A DNA stretch of 64,000 nucleotides from Cellvibrio fontiphilus. Its GTDB lineage: Bacteria; Pseudomonadota; Gammaproteobacteria; Pseudomonadales; Cellvibrionaceae. Positions 37,221 through 45,671 of this stretch are shown one piece after another. The position numbers and the translations under genes are program-made. The stretch is from NCBI RefSeq assembly GCF_035317345.1, contig NZ_JAYKTU010000003.1. One strand, 5' to 3'. Within the stretch, counting starts at the first letter, position 1. Each line of letters opens with the position of its first letter. The notes below the pieces were generated by a model. It saw only the letters and a program-made list of their open reading frames with translations, was not told where the DNA came from and made no database searches.

Positions 37221-37370
37221 ATTGCCTATAAATCCCAATCGCTTATGATGGCGTCCGCTCCAAAACAATAAAAAGCACCAGTGCAATAGATCGCAAACAA
37301 CAATAAAAGTGTGAACTACAAAAAAGGTCAACCACAACAAAAACAATCTTCGCGACGAGGTACCTTCATA

Positions 37371-38144
37371 ATGCGCAACAAGCTACTTATTTCCATCGCA
37401 CTTACTTGCTCTTTTGTCATGGCAAGCCTGAGTGCACAGGCACAACAATTTAATGTGTTGTTATTTACCAAAACCAACGGTTTCCATCACGAATCCATTA
37501 ATGAAGGTGTCACCGCCATGCGCGCTCTGGCAAAGCGCCATGACTTTGCATTGGACTGGCATGAAGACTCCAGCGTGTTCAGCGATGAGCGCCTGCAGAA
37601 ATATCAAGCCGTTATTTTTCTGCTGACCACTGGCGATATTCTCACCGATGAACAGCAAGCGGCGATGGAGCGTTTTGTGCGCGCAGGTAAAGGTTTTGTG
37701 GGCGTACACAGCGCTTCTGATACTGAATACGATTGGGATTGGTACACCAAAATGGTGGGCCGCACTTTCCATATTCACCCCGCCAACCAAACCGCCGAAC
37801 TGCAAGTGTTGGATCGCAAATTCCCCGGCCTTGAGCGCATGCCCGACCGTTTTTGGTGGACTGATGAATGGTACGAGTTTGGTGCAGAGCGCACTAAAGG
37901 CTTGAACTATATTCTCGCGGTAGATGAGCAAACCTACGACCCGCGCGCGCAGTGGGGCGAGAAAAAAGGTGTCGGCATGGGCAAATTTCACCCCATCGCC
38001 TGGTATCACAACTATGACGGCGGCCGCGCGTTTTACACCGCACTCGGCCATTTGCCTGCCACCTACAGCGACACGCTATTTTTAGAGCATGTTTACGGCG
38101 GCATCTTCTGGGCAGCGACCGGTAAAGGCCTGCGCAAAAAATAA
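37371..38144 (+). CDS. Exported ThuA-domain protein
   Basis: 257 aa from the ATG at 37371 (GAGG upstream). A Sec signal ends near SLSAQAQ. The mature protein is one ThuA-like, glutamine-amidotransferase-fold domain: VLLFTKTNGFHHESI (about 28-42), FVGVHSASDTEYDWDWY (about 110), and a C-terminal GRAFYTALGHLPATY (about 224). ThuA relatives act in trehalose and 3-keto-sugar metabolism in rhizobia, but most are uncharacterised. It lies 34 bp upstream of the GT39-like gene in the same direction. A link to the GMC set at 18795-22098 is speculative. Confidence 0.85.
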   Translation: MRNKLLISIALTCSFVMASLSAQAQQFNVLLFTKTNGFHHESINEGVTAMRALAKRHDFALDWHEDSSVFSDERLQKYQAVIFLLTTGDILTDEQQAAMERFVRAGKGFVGVHSASDTEYDWDWYTKMVGRTFHIHPANQTAELQVLDRKFPGLERMPDRFWWTDEWYEFGAERTKGLNYILAVDEQTYDPRAQWGEKKGVGMGKFHPIAWYHNYDGGRAFYTALGHLPATYSDTLFLEHVYGGIFWAATGKGLRKK

Positions 38145-38178
38145 TTCCAACGCACAACCCTAACGTAAAAATAACACT

Positions 38179-39681
38179 ATGAAACTTTTCCTGAAAACCT
38201 ACGCACGTTTTATTTATCCGGCGGCAATTCTCATTATTTCGCTGGGTATTTATTTTCCTTTTTACGGCAGCCCCCAAGCTATGTTTTGGGACGAAAACTA
38301 TCACGTTGCCTCCGCCCAAAAACATATTGACGGCGTGATGTACATGGAGCCGCACCCACCGCTGGGCAAAATGCTCATGGCAGTGGGCGAAGTGCTGTTT
38401 GGTGGCAACGGCGAGGTTGATAAACAAAAGTTGTTGGAGACGGATTATTTAACCGGCGACAACGCGCCCCCCACCATGACCTACAAAGGCTTTCGCTGGC
38501 CCTCGGTCATTATGATGGCGTTCAGCGTGTTATTTTTTTACGGCATTATTAATGCGATTACCCAGCGGGCCTGGTTAGCCGCTGCGTTTACCAGCCTGGT
38601 AATTTTTGACAACGCGCTGGTGATACACTCGCGCGCGGCCATGCTGGAAGGCATACAACTCTTTTTTATCCTCGGCGCGCTTTATTATTTTGTGCGCATC
38701 GCAACTGATTTTGTTAATCACCAAAAAGCGATTTTATTGAAACACTACGCGCTACTCGGCGTATGGATTGGCTTGTCAGTCGCGGTAAAAGTAAACGCCT
38801 TTATTTTGCTCCTGTTATTTGTGATGCTTTTTGGTGTAGACCAATGGAGCAACATTAAACAGTGGCAGTGGCGCAACTTATTTAGCCGTTTGGCTACCAC
38901 TGTACCTGCCGGCGTTATTCCCGTTGCTGCGGTATTTTTTGCCGTGTTTTATGTGCACATCGGCATGGGCACCAAAGTCATTAATGACCGCACCTACAAA
39001 GCCTCACCCGAATACCTTGCCGAAATTCGTGCAGGCAATACCTGGTCACCCTCCACTTTTGCACTGGGCATGGCCGATAACTGGAAATACATGTCGGAAT
39101 ACGCTGATGGCGTTCCGCGTTTGGATGTGTGTAAACCCGATGAAAACGGCAGCCATGCCATGGGCTGGCCGCTGAGCAAAAAAACCATTAGCTACCGCTG
39201 GGACAAAAACACGGTAGATGGCAAAGTCGTGGTGAAATACAAATACCTGATTGGCAACCCGATTGTCTGGTTCTCGGTATTTGGCGGCATTGTTTTATCG
39301 GTGGGTTTGATTATTGGCCGCTACGTTTACAACAACCCGGTCAAAGACGAAAAACTCTTTTACTGGATCTGCGCCTTCACTGCGCTTTACCTCTGCTACA
39401 TGATTGCGATTTTGCAAATCGAACGGGTGATGTACCTCTATCACTATTTGGTGCCACTGGTGTTTGGCGCCGTCAATCTCGCGCTGGTGTTTAATTATAT
39501 TTATCGCGATCAGGTGCTCGCCAACAACAAACACACCATTATTAATGCGAGTTTGTTTGCCCTGCTGGTGATTGCCGTATTCGCCTTTTTCTCGCCCTTC
39601 ACCTACGGTTTCGGCCTGACCGAAGACCAATTTGAAATGCGCAACTGGTTCAGCTTCTGGAAATTGCAGGTGGTGAGATAA
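38179..39681 (+). CDS. GT39/PMT-like membrane glycosyltransferase
   Basis: 500 aa with about nine to eleven hydrophobic segments. The first periplasmic loop reads MFWDENYHVASAQKH and then EPHPPLGKMLMA, which matches the protein O-mannosyltransferase pattern: an acidic DE pair followed by HPPLGK. Family enzymes transfer a sugar from a polyprenyl-phosphate carrier to proteins or glycans at the outer face of the inner membrane. A large loop (about 265-345) carries a Cys. The donor and acceptor are unknown. The next gene starts 2 bp after its stop, so the two are tightly linked. Confidence 0.85.
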   Translation: MKLFLKTYARFIYPAAILIISLGIYFPFYGSPQAMFWDENYHVASAQKHIDGVMYMEPHPPLGKMLMAVGEVLFGGNGEVDKQKLLETDYLTGDNAPPTMTYKGFRWPSVIMMAFSVLFFYGIINAITQRAWLAAAFTSLVIFDNALVIHSRAAMLEGIQLFFILGALYYFVRIATDFVNHQKAILLKHYALLGVWIGLSVAVKVNAFILLLLFVMLFGVDQWSNIKQWQWRNLFSRLATTVPAGVIPVAAVFFAVFYVHIGMGTKVINDRTYKASPEYLAEIRAGNTWSPSTFALGMADNWKYMSEYADGVPRLDVCKPDENGSHAMGWPLSKKTISYRWDKNTVDGKVVVKYKYLIGNPIVWFSVFGGIVLSVGLIIGRYVYNNPVKDEKLFYWICAFTALYLCYMIAILQIERVMYLYHYLVPLVFGAVNLALVFNYIYRDQVLANNKHTIINASLFALLVIAVFAFFSPFTYGFGLTEDQFEMRNWFSFWKLQVVR

Positions 39682-39683
39682 TC

Positions 39684-40280
39684 ATGGCAACACAATCCAA
39701 AACCCAAAACGTGCCGTTTACAAAAGACATGCTGCTTAATAAAAACTCCATTTTCTCTGCACTTCTGGCGCTGGTTGTGGTGCTCATCCTCGTGCGCATC
39801 ACACCGGTCAGTGTCGATCCGGTAGTAAAACTGGTGATCAGCAAAAACCGCACAAACATCGCCAACATTTATCAAGCGCGCGATATTGAATCCAGTCGCG
39901 AAGTCATGGTGGATCGTTTGGAGCTCCTGGAAAAAAGCCGCTTCCGCCACCCGGAATTGGGCAACATCGCCATTTACAACGATGATTTTTTTGTCGATGT
40001 AAACCACACCATCACCATCAAACAAGCAGACAACTACCGCTTCCTGATGGGCAGCGACGATGGTTTCTCCCTGCGCATTGACGGCAAATTAATTTGCGAA
40101 CACCTGGGCGACCGCCCCTACAGTGTTCAAGTGTGCATGATCTATTTAAGCGAAGGCCAGCACCAGGTATCCATGAGCTACTTCCAAGGCTTCGGCAACT
40201 CCGGCTTCACCGCCCAATACGCCCGCGGCGATGAAAAACCGCGCTGGTTTGGTGAAGATTCGAGTAGTGTGAAATTTTAA
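39684..40280 (+). CDS. Membrane-anchored PA14-like domain protein
   Basis: 198 aa. One N-terminal transmembrane segment (about 22-40, SIFSALLALVVVLILVRI) anchors a periplasmic domain. Residues about 85-198 fit a PA14 beta-barrel: NDDFFVDVNHTITI, FLMGSDDGFSLRIDGKLI, EGQHQVSMSYFQGFG. PA14 domains bind carbohydrates or sit in glycosyl-active proteins. It begins 2 bp after the GT39-like gene and probably works with it, perhaps as an acceptor-binding partner; this is inference. The terminator at 40291 closes the ThuA-GT39-PA14 run. Confidence 0.75.
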   Translation: MATQSKTQNVPFTKDMLLNKNSIFSALLALVVVLILVRITPVSVDPVVKLVISKNRTNIANIYQARDIESSREVMVDRLELLEKSRFRHPELGNIAIYNDDFFVDVNHTITIKQADNYRFLMGSDDGFSLRIDGKLICEHLGDRPYSVQVCMIYLSEGQHQVSMSYFQGFGNSGFTAQYARGDEKPRWFGEDSSSVKF

Positions 40281-40290
40281 TTGCCTCCAA

Positions 40291-40320
40291 TAAAAACGCC
40301 CGCAGCTGCGGGCGTTTTTA
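40291..40320. terminator. Intrinsic terminator after the PA14 gene
   Basis: A perfect 30-bp palindrome with a GC-rich core flanked by A-run and T-run, 10 bp after the stop. Symmetrical, so it could act in both directions. Confidence 0.92.
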
Positions 40321-40437
40321 TTTTAAGCCTTGTTGAAAATATGGTTGGCTGGCAGTTATGCGGTGTAATTGACAGCCTTGAGCAAACAACCCTAGCATCG
40401 GCAACATAACGCAGCGCAGCAAATCACAATTAATATG

Positions 40438-40477
40438 ACCGCAACCCGTAGGTTGTGGTGAGTTTACGAACCGCAAT
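40438..40477. repeat. Outer inverted repeat of the RAYT element, left
   Basis: About 40 bp, imperfectly repeated in inverted orientation at 41293-41333: shared blocks are the TTGCGGTTCGT and CTCACCA / AACCTAC words read on the opposite strand. The left copy also holds a small internal hairpin, CAACCCGTAGGTTG. The stretch 40321-40437 before it shows no gene or other structure that I recognise. Confidence 0.65.
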
Positions 40478-40506
40478 GGATTGGATGGCAGGTGAGCACG
40501 TAGCAC

Positions 40507-40537
40507 GTAGGTACGATTAGCGCAGCGTAATCGTACG
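40507..40537. repeat. Inner inverted repeat (REP-like hairpin), left
   Basis: 31 bp that recur exactly in reverse complement at 41111-41141. Each copy is itself a hairpin: GTACGATTA pairs with TAATCGTAC around a GC-rich 8-nt loop. This is the layout of REP sequences that flank and are served by RAYT transposases. It lies 38 bp upstream of the transposase start. Confidence 0.9.
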
Positions 40538-40575
40538 CATGAAAAATAAATCGACAAATTTTAGGAGGCAAGGAA

Positions 40576-41106
40576 ATGCCCAATTATCGCCGCTTACAAA
40601 TGCCTGGTTCTACCTGGTTTTTTACCGTCAACTTGCTGCAACGCCATAACAACAATTTACTAATAGAAGAAATTACAACTCTAAAGGCCTGCATTAAAAA
40701 GGTTCACCGTGCGCGTCCATTTGAAATTATCGCGTGGGTGGTTTTACCTGATCACATGCATTGCCTCTGGCGGCTTCCAGAGGGTGATAGTGACTATGCC
40801 ACTCGTTAGCGATTGATCAAAACCTACTTTTCCAAAGCCATTGCTCCACAGGAACATCGTTCATCAATACGAATTAAGAATGGCGAGCGCGGCGTTTGGC
40901 AAAGGCATTACTGGGAACACTGGATACGCGACGAATTTGATTTCAAGCAACATTTCGATTACATACATCGCAATCCTGTAAAGCATAAACTGGTTAATCG
41001 CGTTGTTGATTGGCCTTACTCAACATTTCACAAATATGTAAAATCAGGAATTTATCACACAAACTGGTGTGGAGATTACAGCGTAAAAATAGGTGCTGGC
41101 GAATAA
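40576..41106 (+). pseudogene. REP-associated tyrosine transposase (RAYT), broken by one in-frame stop
   Basis: One reading frame of 176 codons holds a single TAG at 40807-40809. The reading is DSDYATR-stop-RLIKTYFSK, where relatives have Trp (TGG), so one G-to-A change explains the break. Before it lie the N-terminal MPNYRRLQMPGSTWFFTVN and the HUH metal motif LPDHMHCLW; after it lie the catalytic tyrosine context FDYIHRNPVKHKL and the C-terminal WPYSTFHKY. The ribosome site AGGAGG is intact. RAYTs cut and move REP hairpins as single-stranded DNA. Exact flanking REP copies suggest recent activity. Suppression of the amber codon, or a sequencing error, remains possible. Confidence 0.92.
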
Positions 41107-41110
41107 CATA

Positions 41111-41141
41111 CGTACGATTACGCTGCGCTAATCGTACCTAC
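41111..41141. repeat. Inner inverted repeat (REP-like hairpin), right
   Basis: The exact 31-bp reverse complement of 40507-40537, starting 5 bp after the transposase stop. It could also serve as a 3' hairpin for the transposase transcript. Confidence 0.9.
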
Positions 41142-41292
41142 ATAAATATATTGCTGTGACTTTCAGGTAAATGGCTGCTCTTGGCCAAAAAGCGAACTTC
41201 GGTGGATTGCTTACGGGTTGTATTGTTACTTTGATATCGGCGATTTTATCGCTCGGTAACCTAAGGGATTAAATCGCAATCGGAAACAATGT

Positions 41293-41333
41293 CATGTTGC
41301 GGTTCGTTCCTCACCAGCAACCTACCGTAAGTG
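41293..41333. repeat. Outer inverted repeat of the RAYT element, right
   Basis: Imperfect reverse complement of 40438-40477. With the inner pair it forms two nested pairs around the transposase. The gene-free stretch 41142-41451 otherwise holds the hairpin at 41411-41440 and no recognised gene. Confidence 0.65.
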
Positions 41334-41410
41334 CCAATTGTGCGATTGAGCTTTATGCGGGGCACATGGATTTAACAATATAATTTTTTGGGCATTGCTG
41401 CCCAACCTAC

Positions 41411-41440
41411 AATAGCTATCACCAGAGGGTGATAGCTATT
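41411..41440. terminator. Strong hairpin downstream of secDF, possible terminator
   Basis: A perfect 13-bp stem (41411-41423 with 41428-41440) with loop AGAG, 11 bp past the secDF stop. On the minus strand it lacks a U-run, so it may protect the 3' end rather than terminate. Confidence 0.45.
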
Positions 41441-41451
41441 AAAAACACTTC

Positions 41452-43752
41452 CTACGGCAACAAATCAATTTCCCTTTGCGCTTCATTCACAACATGCAGT
41501 TGTGATTTTCCTTTGCGCATTCTGCATTCCCCCAAGAGCAATACAATCGGTGCGGCGATTAATATGGATGAGCTAGTGCCGATGACTATGCCGAATAACA
41601 TGGGTAAAGAAAAACTGGATACGGCGCTGCCGCCGGCAATTGCCATGGGCAATAAAGCCAGGAAAGTAGTCACCGATGTGAAGGTGGTGCGGGTCAGGGT
41701 TGAGGTGATGCTTTCATTTAATAATTGCACCAGCGGTTTGTTGGGGCTGATGCGCAAATTTTCGCGGATGCGGTCAAACACCACCACTTTGTCATTCACC
41801 GAATAGCCGATTAATGCGAGCAGTGCTGCCACGGCGGTGAGATTAAACTCCACGCCGGTAAGCGCAAAAAAGCCGATGGTTTTGGTGAGATCCAGCGCGA
41901 GCGTTAAGGTGGCGGCAAGTGCAAAGTGGGATTCAAAACGCGCCCATAAATAACCCAGCATCCCCAATCCAGCAACAATGATTGCAAGAATAGTGGCATC
42001 ACCAAAATCACCGCTTACCCTTGGCCCCACCATTTCCACGCGCGGAAATTCGGCTTGCGGGGCGATAGTTTGCACAGCGGTTTTTATTGCCTGCACACTT
42101 TCACCGCTGGCAACATCTTCCGCTGATTGCATGGGCAGGCGCAGCAGGTAATGGCCGCTGCTGCCAAATTCCTGAATCGCAACCTGGCTTTCGCCCTGGG
42201 CCGACAAACCTGTGCGTAACGCGCTGACATTGGTGTCCGGCGCGCTGACTTCAATCACCGTACCGCCGCTAAAATCGATGCCGTAATGCAGGCCAGGGCT
42301 AAAAAATAAAACTATCGCCGCGAGTGATAATACCGCCGATGCTGCGATTCCAAAAAAACGCGCGCGCAAAAACGGAATTGTATTTTCACTGACTTTATCC
42401 AGCCACTTTAAACCGGAAATTTTTAGCGGCTCGCGCCCTAATTTGCTCACACGCCATTCCATTATCAGGCGAGTAAAGGCGATGGCAGTAAACATGGAAA
42501 TTAATAAGCCGACCGCCATAGTCACCGCGAAACCGCGCACCGGCCCGCTGCCCACTAAAAATAATAAGCTGATGGCAATTAACGATGTGACGTTGGAATC
42601 CAGAATGGTGCTGTAGGCGCGCTGGAATCCGGCACGCAATGCTTGGGCTGCATTTTCGCCGCGCCGCGTTTCTTCGCGGATGCGTTCATTGATTAAAATA
42701 TTCGCATCCACCGCCATACCGATACTTAAAATAAAACCGGCAATACCAGGCAAGGTGAGCGTAGCGCCGAGTAAACTTAGTACGCCGAAACTCAAGCCTA
42801 TGTTGACTGCCAATCCCAAACAGGCGATTAATCCCCAACGGCCATAAATACCCACCATAAAGGCAAACACCAGGAGCGCGCCAATGATGCCGGTATTAAC
42901 GCCCATGGAGATGGCATCGCTACCCAGATCCGGGCCTACGGTGCGCTCTTCAATAACTTTTAGTGGCGCGGGCAATGCACCCGCGCGCAACAGGAGCGCC
43001 AGATCATTGGCCGAGGCGCTGGTAAATGAACCGCTAATTTCACCACTTCCACCGGTAATCGCGCTGCGAATCACCGGTGCGGTAATCACTTTGTCATCCA
43101 ACACAATCGCGAGTGCGCGCCCGACATTGCGCTGGGTTATATCGCCAAAACGCCGCGCGCCGTCTTTGTCCAATTTAAAATTCACCACTGGCTCGCCGCT
43201 ATCGGGATTAAATGCCAAGCGCGCATCGCTGATGTGTTTACCTTCCATCGCCACACGCTCTTCCAGTTGGTAGCGCTCACCACTCTCACCCTCCAGGGTG
43301 ATCACTTTAGTGTGCAACCTTGACTGGGCATTGGCCGCCCAGTGAAAGGTCATACGCGCAGTAGTACCGAGTAATTCGCGGATATGATGCGGGTCATTCA
43401 CGCCAGGTAATTGCACCAGAATGCTGTCGCTGCCTTGCCGCGTAATCATCGGTTCCACCATGCCGGTTTCATCCAGGCGACGACGCACCACTTCCACACT
43501 TTGCTCTACGGCATCGCGCACAATCTGGTCATGTAGCGCGGGATTTTTAGCGCGGGTTAATTCGCTGGTATCCACTTCCAATAACAAGTGCGAGCCACCG
43601 CGCAAATCCAGTCCAAGTGTGATTTGGTTTTGTGAATACCAGTCCGGTAATTTTTGTAAGGTGGATTCAGGTAACAGATTAGGCAAGGCACTGAGCAGCC
43701 CAAAGAGAATAATCAGGCCATAAACCAGCGCCCGTGAAAAAAGAGTTTTCAT
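41452..43752 (-). CDS. secDF: SecDF fusion protein (compact paralogue)
   Basis: 766 aa in one frame, with SecD followed by SecF. SecD half: GLDLRGGSHLLLEV (about 47-60), the P1 domain, and GMAVDANILINERIREE (about 342-358). SecF half: GIDFSGGTVIEV (about 488-499) and YSVNDKVVVFDRIREN (about 672-687). About twelve hydrophobic segments. The acidic and arginine residues used for proton-driven pulling in SecDF are kept. Separate secD and secF genes are the gammaproteobacterial norm, together near 930 aa; this fusion is shorter, mostly in the first periplasmic domain. yajC, tgt and queA, the usual neighbours, are absent. It probably coexists with a standard pair elsewhere. Confidence 0.9.
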   Translation of the reverse strand: MKTLFSRALVYGLIILFGLLSALPNLLPESTLQKLPDWYSQNQITLGLDLRGGSHLLLEVDTSELTRAKNPALHDQIVRDAVEQSVEVVRRRLDETGMVEPMITRQGSDSILVQLPGVNDPHHIRELLGTTARMTFHWAANAQSRLHTKVITLEGESGERYQLEERVAMEGKHISDARLAFNPDSGEPVVNFKLDKDGARRFGDITQRNVGRALAIVLDDKVITAPVIRSAITGGSGEISGSFTSASANDLALLLRAGALPAPLKVIEERTVGPDLGSDAISMGVNTGIIGALLVFAFMVGIYGRWGLIACLGLAVNIGLSFGVLSLLGATLTLPGIAGFILSIGMAVDANILINERIREETRRGENAAQALRAGFQRAYSTILDSNVTSLIAISLLFLVGSGPVRGFAVTMAVGLLISMFTAIAFTRLIMEWRVSKLGREPLKISGLKWLDKVSENTIPFLRARFFGIAASAVLSLAAIVLFFSPGLHYGIDFSGGTVIEVSAPDTNVSALRTGLSAQGESQVAIQEFGSSGHYLLRLPMQSAEDVASGESVQAIKTAVQTIAPQAEFPRVEMVGPRVSGDFGDATILAIIVAGLGMLGYLWARFESHFALAATLTLALDLTKTIGFFALTGVEFNLTAVAALLALIGYSVNDKVVVFDRIRENLRISPNKPLVQLLNESITSTLTRTTFTSVTTFLALLPMAIAGGSAVSSFSLPMLFGIVIGTSSSILIAAPIVLLLGECRMRKGKSQLHVVNEAQREIDLLP

Positions 43753-43821
43753 AGTTAATACTCCGCACTGCTCGCTTGGGCGAGCAGAAAAAATGTCAGT
43801 AAGGTTTTTTAACGGGAGTGA

Positions 43822-44259
43822 TTAAAAAAGCGGAGGCGCACGCGGGATATTTAGTGATAAATGCTGCGGCCATTTCAGTGTTGGCACAGCGCCAAAGACA
43901 AGCGCTATTGATGCTAACCCGACAGCAACAAGTGCGAGGAATTCAGCCAGCAATAACCACAAGGGATTGGGAGAATCGTCACTGCCGGATTGATTTTGCG
44001 CGCGCGAGAAAAACCGTTTTAGTGAAAGGAAATAATCGCCACTCAGGTGCAGTGGAGCCTCGTGAGTAAAGCCCAGACTGCGCGGGCTTGGCGACTTAAC
44101 AGGCCCAGCAATCCCCAAACTGTAAATTACCAACAGCCACAAGATCGCGACCGGCAGCAATCCCGCGATCAACAAACGCGCGCATATGCCGGAAACAACA
44201 TTGCCACTGCCAGATAAAGCAGAGGTGGATGCTGGCGATTGGGCGGAAGGAGTAGGCAT
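43822..44259 (-). CDS. Two-helix membrane protein of unknown function, upstream of secDF
   Basis: 145 aa from the ATG at 44259; a TTG at 44301 is also possible, and neither start has a good ribosome site. Two hydrophobic segments are visible (about 32-52, LLIAGLLPVAILWLLVIYSL, and about 100-122, WLLLAEFLALVAVGLASIAL), separated by a polar loop rich in Ser, Pro and Arg. No family recognised. It ends 70 bp before secDF on the same strand, so a partner or regulator role for that translocase is possible but unproven. Confidence 0.6.
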   Translation of the reverse strand: MPTPSAQSPASTSALSGSGNVVSGICARLLIAGLLPVAILWLLVIYSLGIAGPVKSPSPRSLGFTHEAPLHLSGDYFLSLKRFFSRAQNQSGSDDSPNPLWLLLAEFLALVAVGLASIALVFGAVPTLKWPQHLSLNIPRAPPLF

Positions 44260-44535
44260 GGAAGCAACCGATAAACCGATTGCCTCATGGTGGGGGTCCA
44301 AGATCAGTTATTCAACCTTGTCCGCATAAATTCCGTGTACATATTGTCCAGAGCGCAAGACTCCATATCCACAGGTTTCACGAGGGCTGTGTATTAAGGT
44401 GAATCAGCGCACAAGAAAATACTACTTTTCATTTGACCCCAAATCTCAACTTGATTAGGGTGGCGACGCCTTTCATTTGGCGTGTTTATTCATATTGTTC
44501 AGATTTACTTATTAGCCGTATTAGGGAGTTTCACC

Positions 44536-45006
44536 GTGAAAAAATCATTGGTTGTTATGGGTTTGGTTAGTCTTTTAGCTGCAAATGCACAAGCAAATGA
44601 CCTGTTTGGGTCGCTGAAAAAGGCCTCTGAGTCAGTGGATAAAGCACAGGCAAAAGTGGCTGAAACCCAAGCCAAAGTGGAAGACACCAGTGCTGCAGCC
44701 AGCGCTACAGCAGCCACCCCGGAGGAATCTGCAGTGGCATTGGTAAAAAGCAAATTGGGTGATAAAGCAACCAAAGCCCAAGTAGAAAGCAAACTCGGTG
44801 CTCCCATTTCCAAAAGCGGCGAAGCCGATGCTGAAGTTTGGTTCTACAACGCCAGCTCAGTAAACGCCACTGCCGCACAAGCCGCACAAGTTGCCGCCGC
44901 TCTGGGCGTAAGTGCCGCCGCTACAGCCAACAAACAAGTTGCGGTGCATTTTGCTGGCGATCTGGTGGCTGATGTAGTAGTTGCTGAAATGGCTGCTGCG
45001 CAGTAA
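44536..45006 (+). CDS. Ala-rich exported protein with BamE/SmpA-like segment
   Basis: 156 aa from a GTG at 44536 (GGGAG seven bases upstream), which gives a clean signal peptide ending NAQAND. A short Ala/Lys/Gln-rich coiled-coil region (about 28-60) precedes a segment, KAQVESKLGAPISKSG then AEVWFYN, that recalls the BamE/SmpA fold. An Ala-rich stretch and a beta-like C-terminus (QVAVHFAGDLVADVVV) follow. Periplasmic; function unknown. The 276-bp gap upstream (44260-44535) holds no gene that I recognise. Confidence 0.75.
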   Translation: MKKSLVVMGLVSLLAANAQANDLFGSLKKASESVDKAQAKVAETQAKVEDTSAAASATAATPEESAVALVKSKLGDKATKAQVESKLGAPISKSGEADAEVWFYNASSVNATAAQAAQVAAALGVSAAATANKQVAVHFAGDLVADVVVAEMAAAQ

Positions 45007-45027
45007 GGCTATTGCCGAATAAATGAA

Positions 45028-45053
45028 AGCCCCGGCAGTCGCTTGCCGGGGCT
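45028..45053. terminator. GC-rich hairpin between converging genes
   Basis: A perfect 10-bp stem (45028-45037 with 45044-45053), loop of six. There is only a weak T-run on either side. It lies between the Ala-rich protein gene and the converging toxin gene. Confidence 0.55.
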
Positions 45054-45076
45054 GATTACATCAGTTAAAAACCTGC

Positions 45077-45367
45077 TTAAAGATTTACCGCTGTATCCTG
45101 CCGGCCCAAAACCCGCATAATTTCCACGCTATCACCTTGCATATTGATACGATAATAGATCGAATCGGCACCACAAACGCTCCGCCTGTAACCCTCGCGG
45201 ATATGATCAACCGCCGGAAAAGCCAGCGGCTCCTCACTGATACGCTCAAACCTCTCGATTAGCAGTTGATAGTAGCGCTCAGCTTGCAACTCGCCAAACT
45301 CGCGCTGGCCACGCCAATATATCCTTGCCAGATCCATGCTCGCTTCATGGCTTATTCGATACTGCAT
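45077..45367 (-). CDS. ParE/RelE-family toxin
   Basis: 96 aa. The ParE-type fold is visible: MQYRISHEASMDLARIYWRG, then YYQLLIERFERISEEPLAFP, then a C-terminal YYRINMQGDSVEIMRVLGRQD. ParE proteins poison DNA gyrase, while RelE relatives cut mRNA; length and sequence favour ParE. Its start overlaps the antitoxin gene by 23 bp, so the two are translated together. The pair forms a type II toxin-antitoxin module. Confidence 0.9.
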   Translation of the reverse strand: MQYRISHEASMDLARIYWRGQREFGELQAERYYQLLIERFERISEEPLAFPAVDHIREGYRRSVCGADSIYYRINMQGDSVEIMRVLGRQDTAVNL

Positions 45368-45611
45368 CGCGACCCAATCCCTGTTTTATCTCCCTGAGCA
45401 AGGCTTCCGGCGTCAATGCACTGAATCCGCCCTGCTCTGCCTTAATCAGTTGTGCGCGAATCAATTCAAGCTCCTGTTCACGCAGCTGCCGCTCGCGAAT
45501 TAACTCGCGGACCACCTCACTTTCATTGCCATAGTGGCCCAGTTCAATCTGAGCCTTGATCCAGGTGTCCTGCTGATCTGTAACCGTGATGCTTTTCTTA
45601 ACCATCGCCAT
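45345..45611 (-). CDS. ParD-type antitoxin
   Basis: 88 aa behind AAGGTGACATT. A ribbon-helix-helix domain (about 1-50, KSITVTDQQDTWIKAQIELGHYG and SEVVRELIRER) binds DNA; the C-terminal helix (about 50-88) would wrap the toxin. It precedes and overlaps the toxin gene. ParD proteins repress their own promoter, and a short inverted repeat lies 22 bp upstream. Confidence 0.9.
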   Translation of the reverse strand: MAMVKKSITVTDQQDTWIKAQIELGHYGNESEVVRELIRERQLREQELELIRAQLIKAEQGGFSALTPEALLREIKQGLGRDAVSNKP

Positions 45612-45632
45612 AATGTCACCTTAGCTGCTTCG

Positions 45633-45644
45633 TACTACCTAGTA
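45633..45644 (-). promoter_or_regulatory. Possible ParD operator at the toxin-antitoxin promoter
   Basis: TACTACCTAGTA is an inverted repeat with 5-bp arms and a 2-bp spacer. On the minus strand TATTAT (45648-45653) just upstream of it could be the -10 box, so a bound ParD would cover the transcription start. Confidence 0.4.
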
Positions 45645-45671
45645 GCATAATATACCACCATCAATAACCTG

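Noticed and set aside
40318..40557. A 79-codon minus-strand frame left of the RAYT gene
   Set aside because: It covers the inverted repeats of the element and has no ribosome site or recognisable content.
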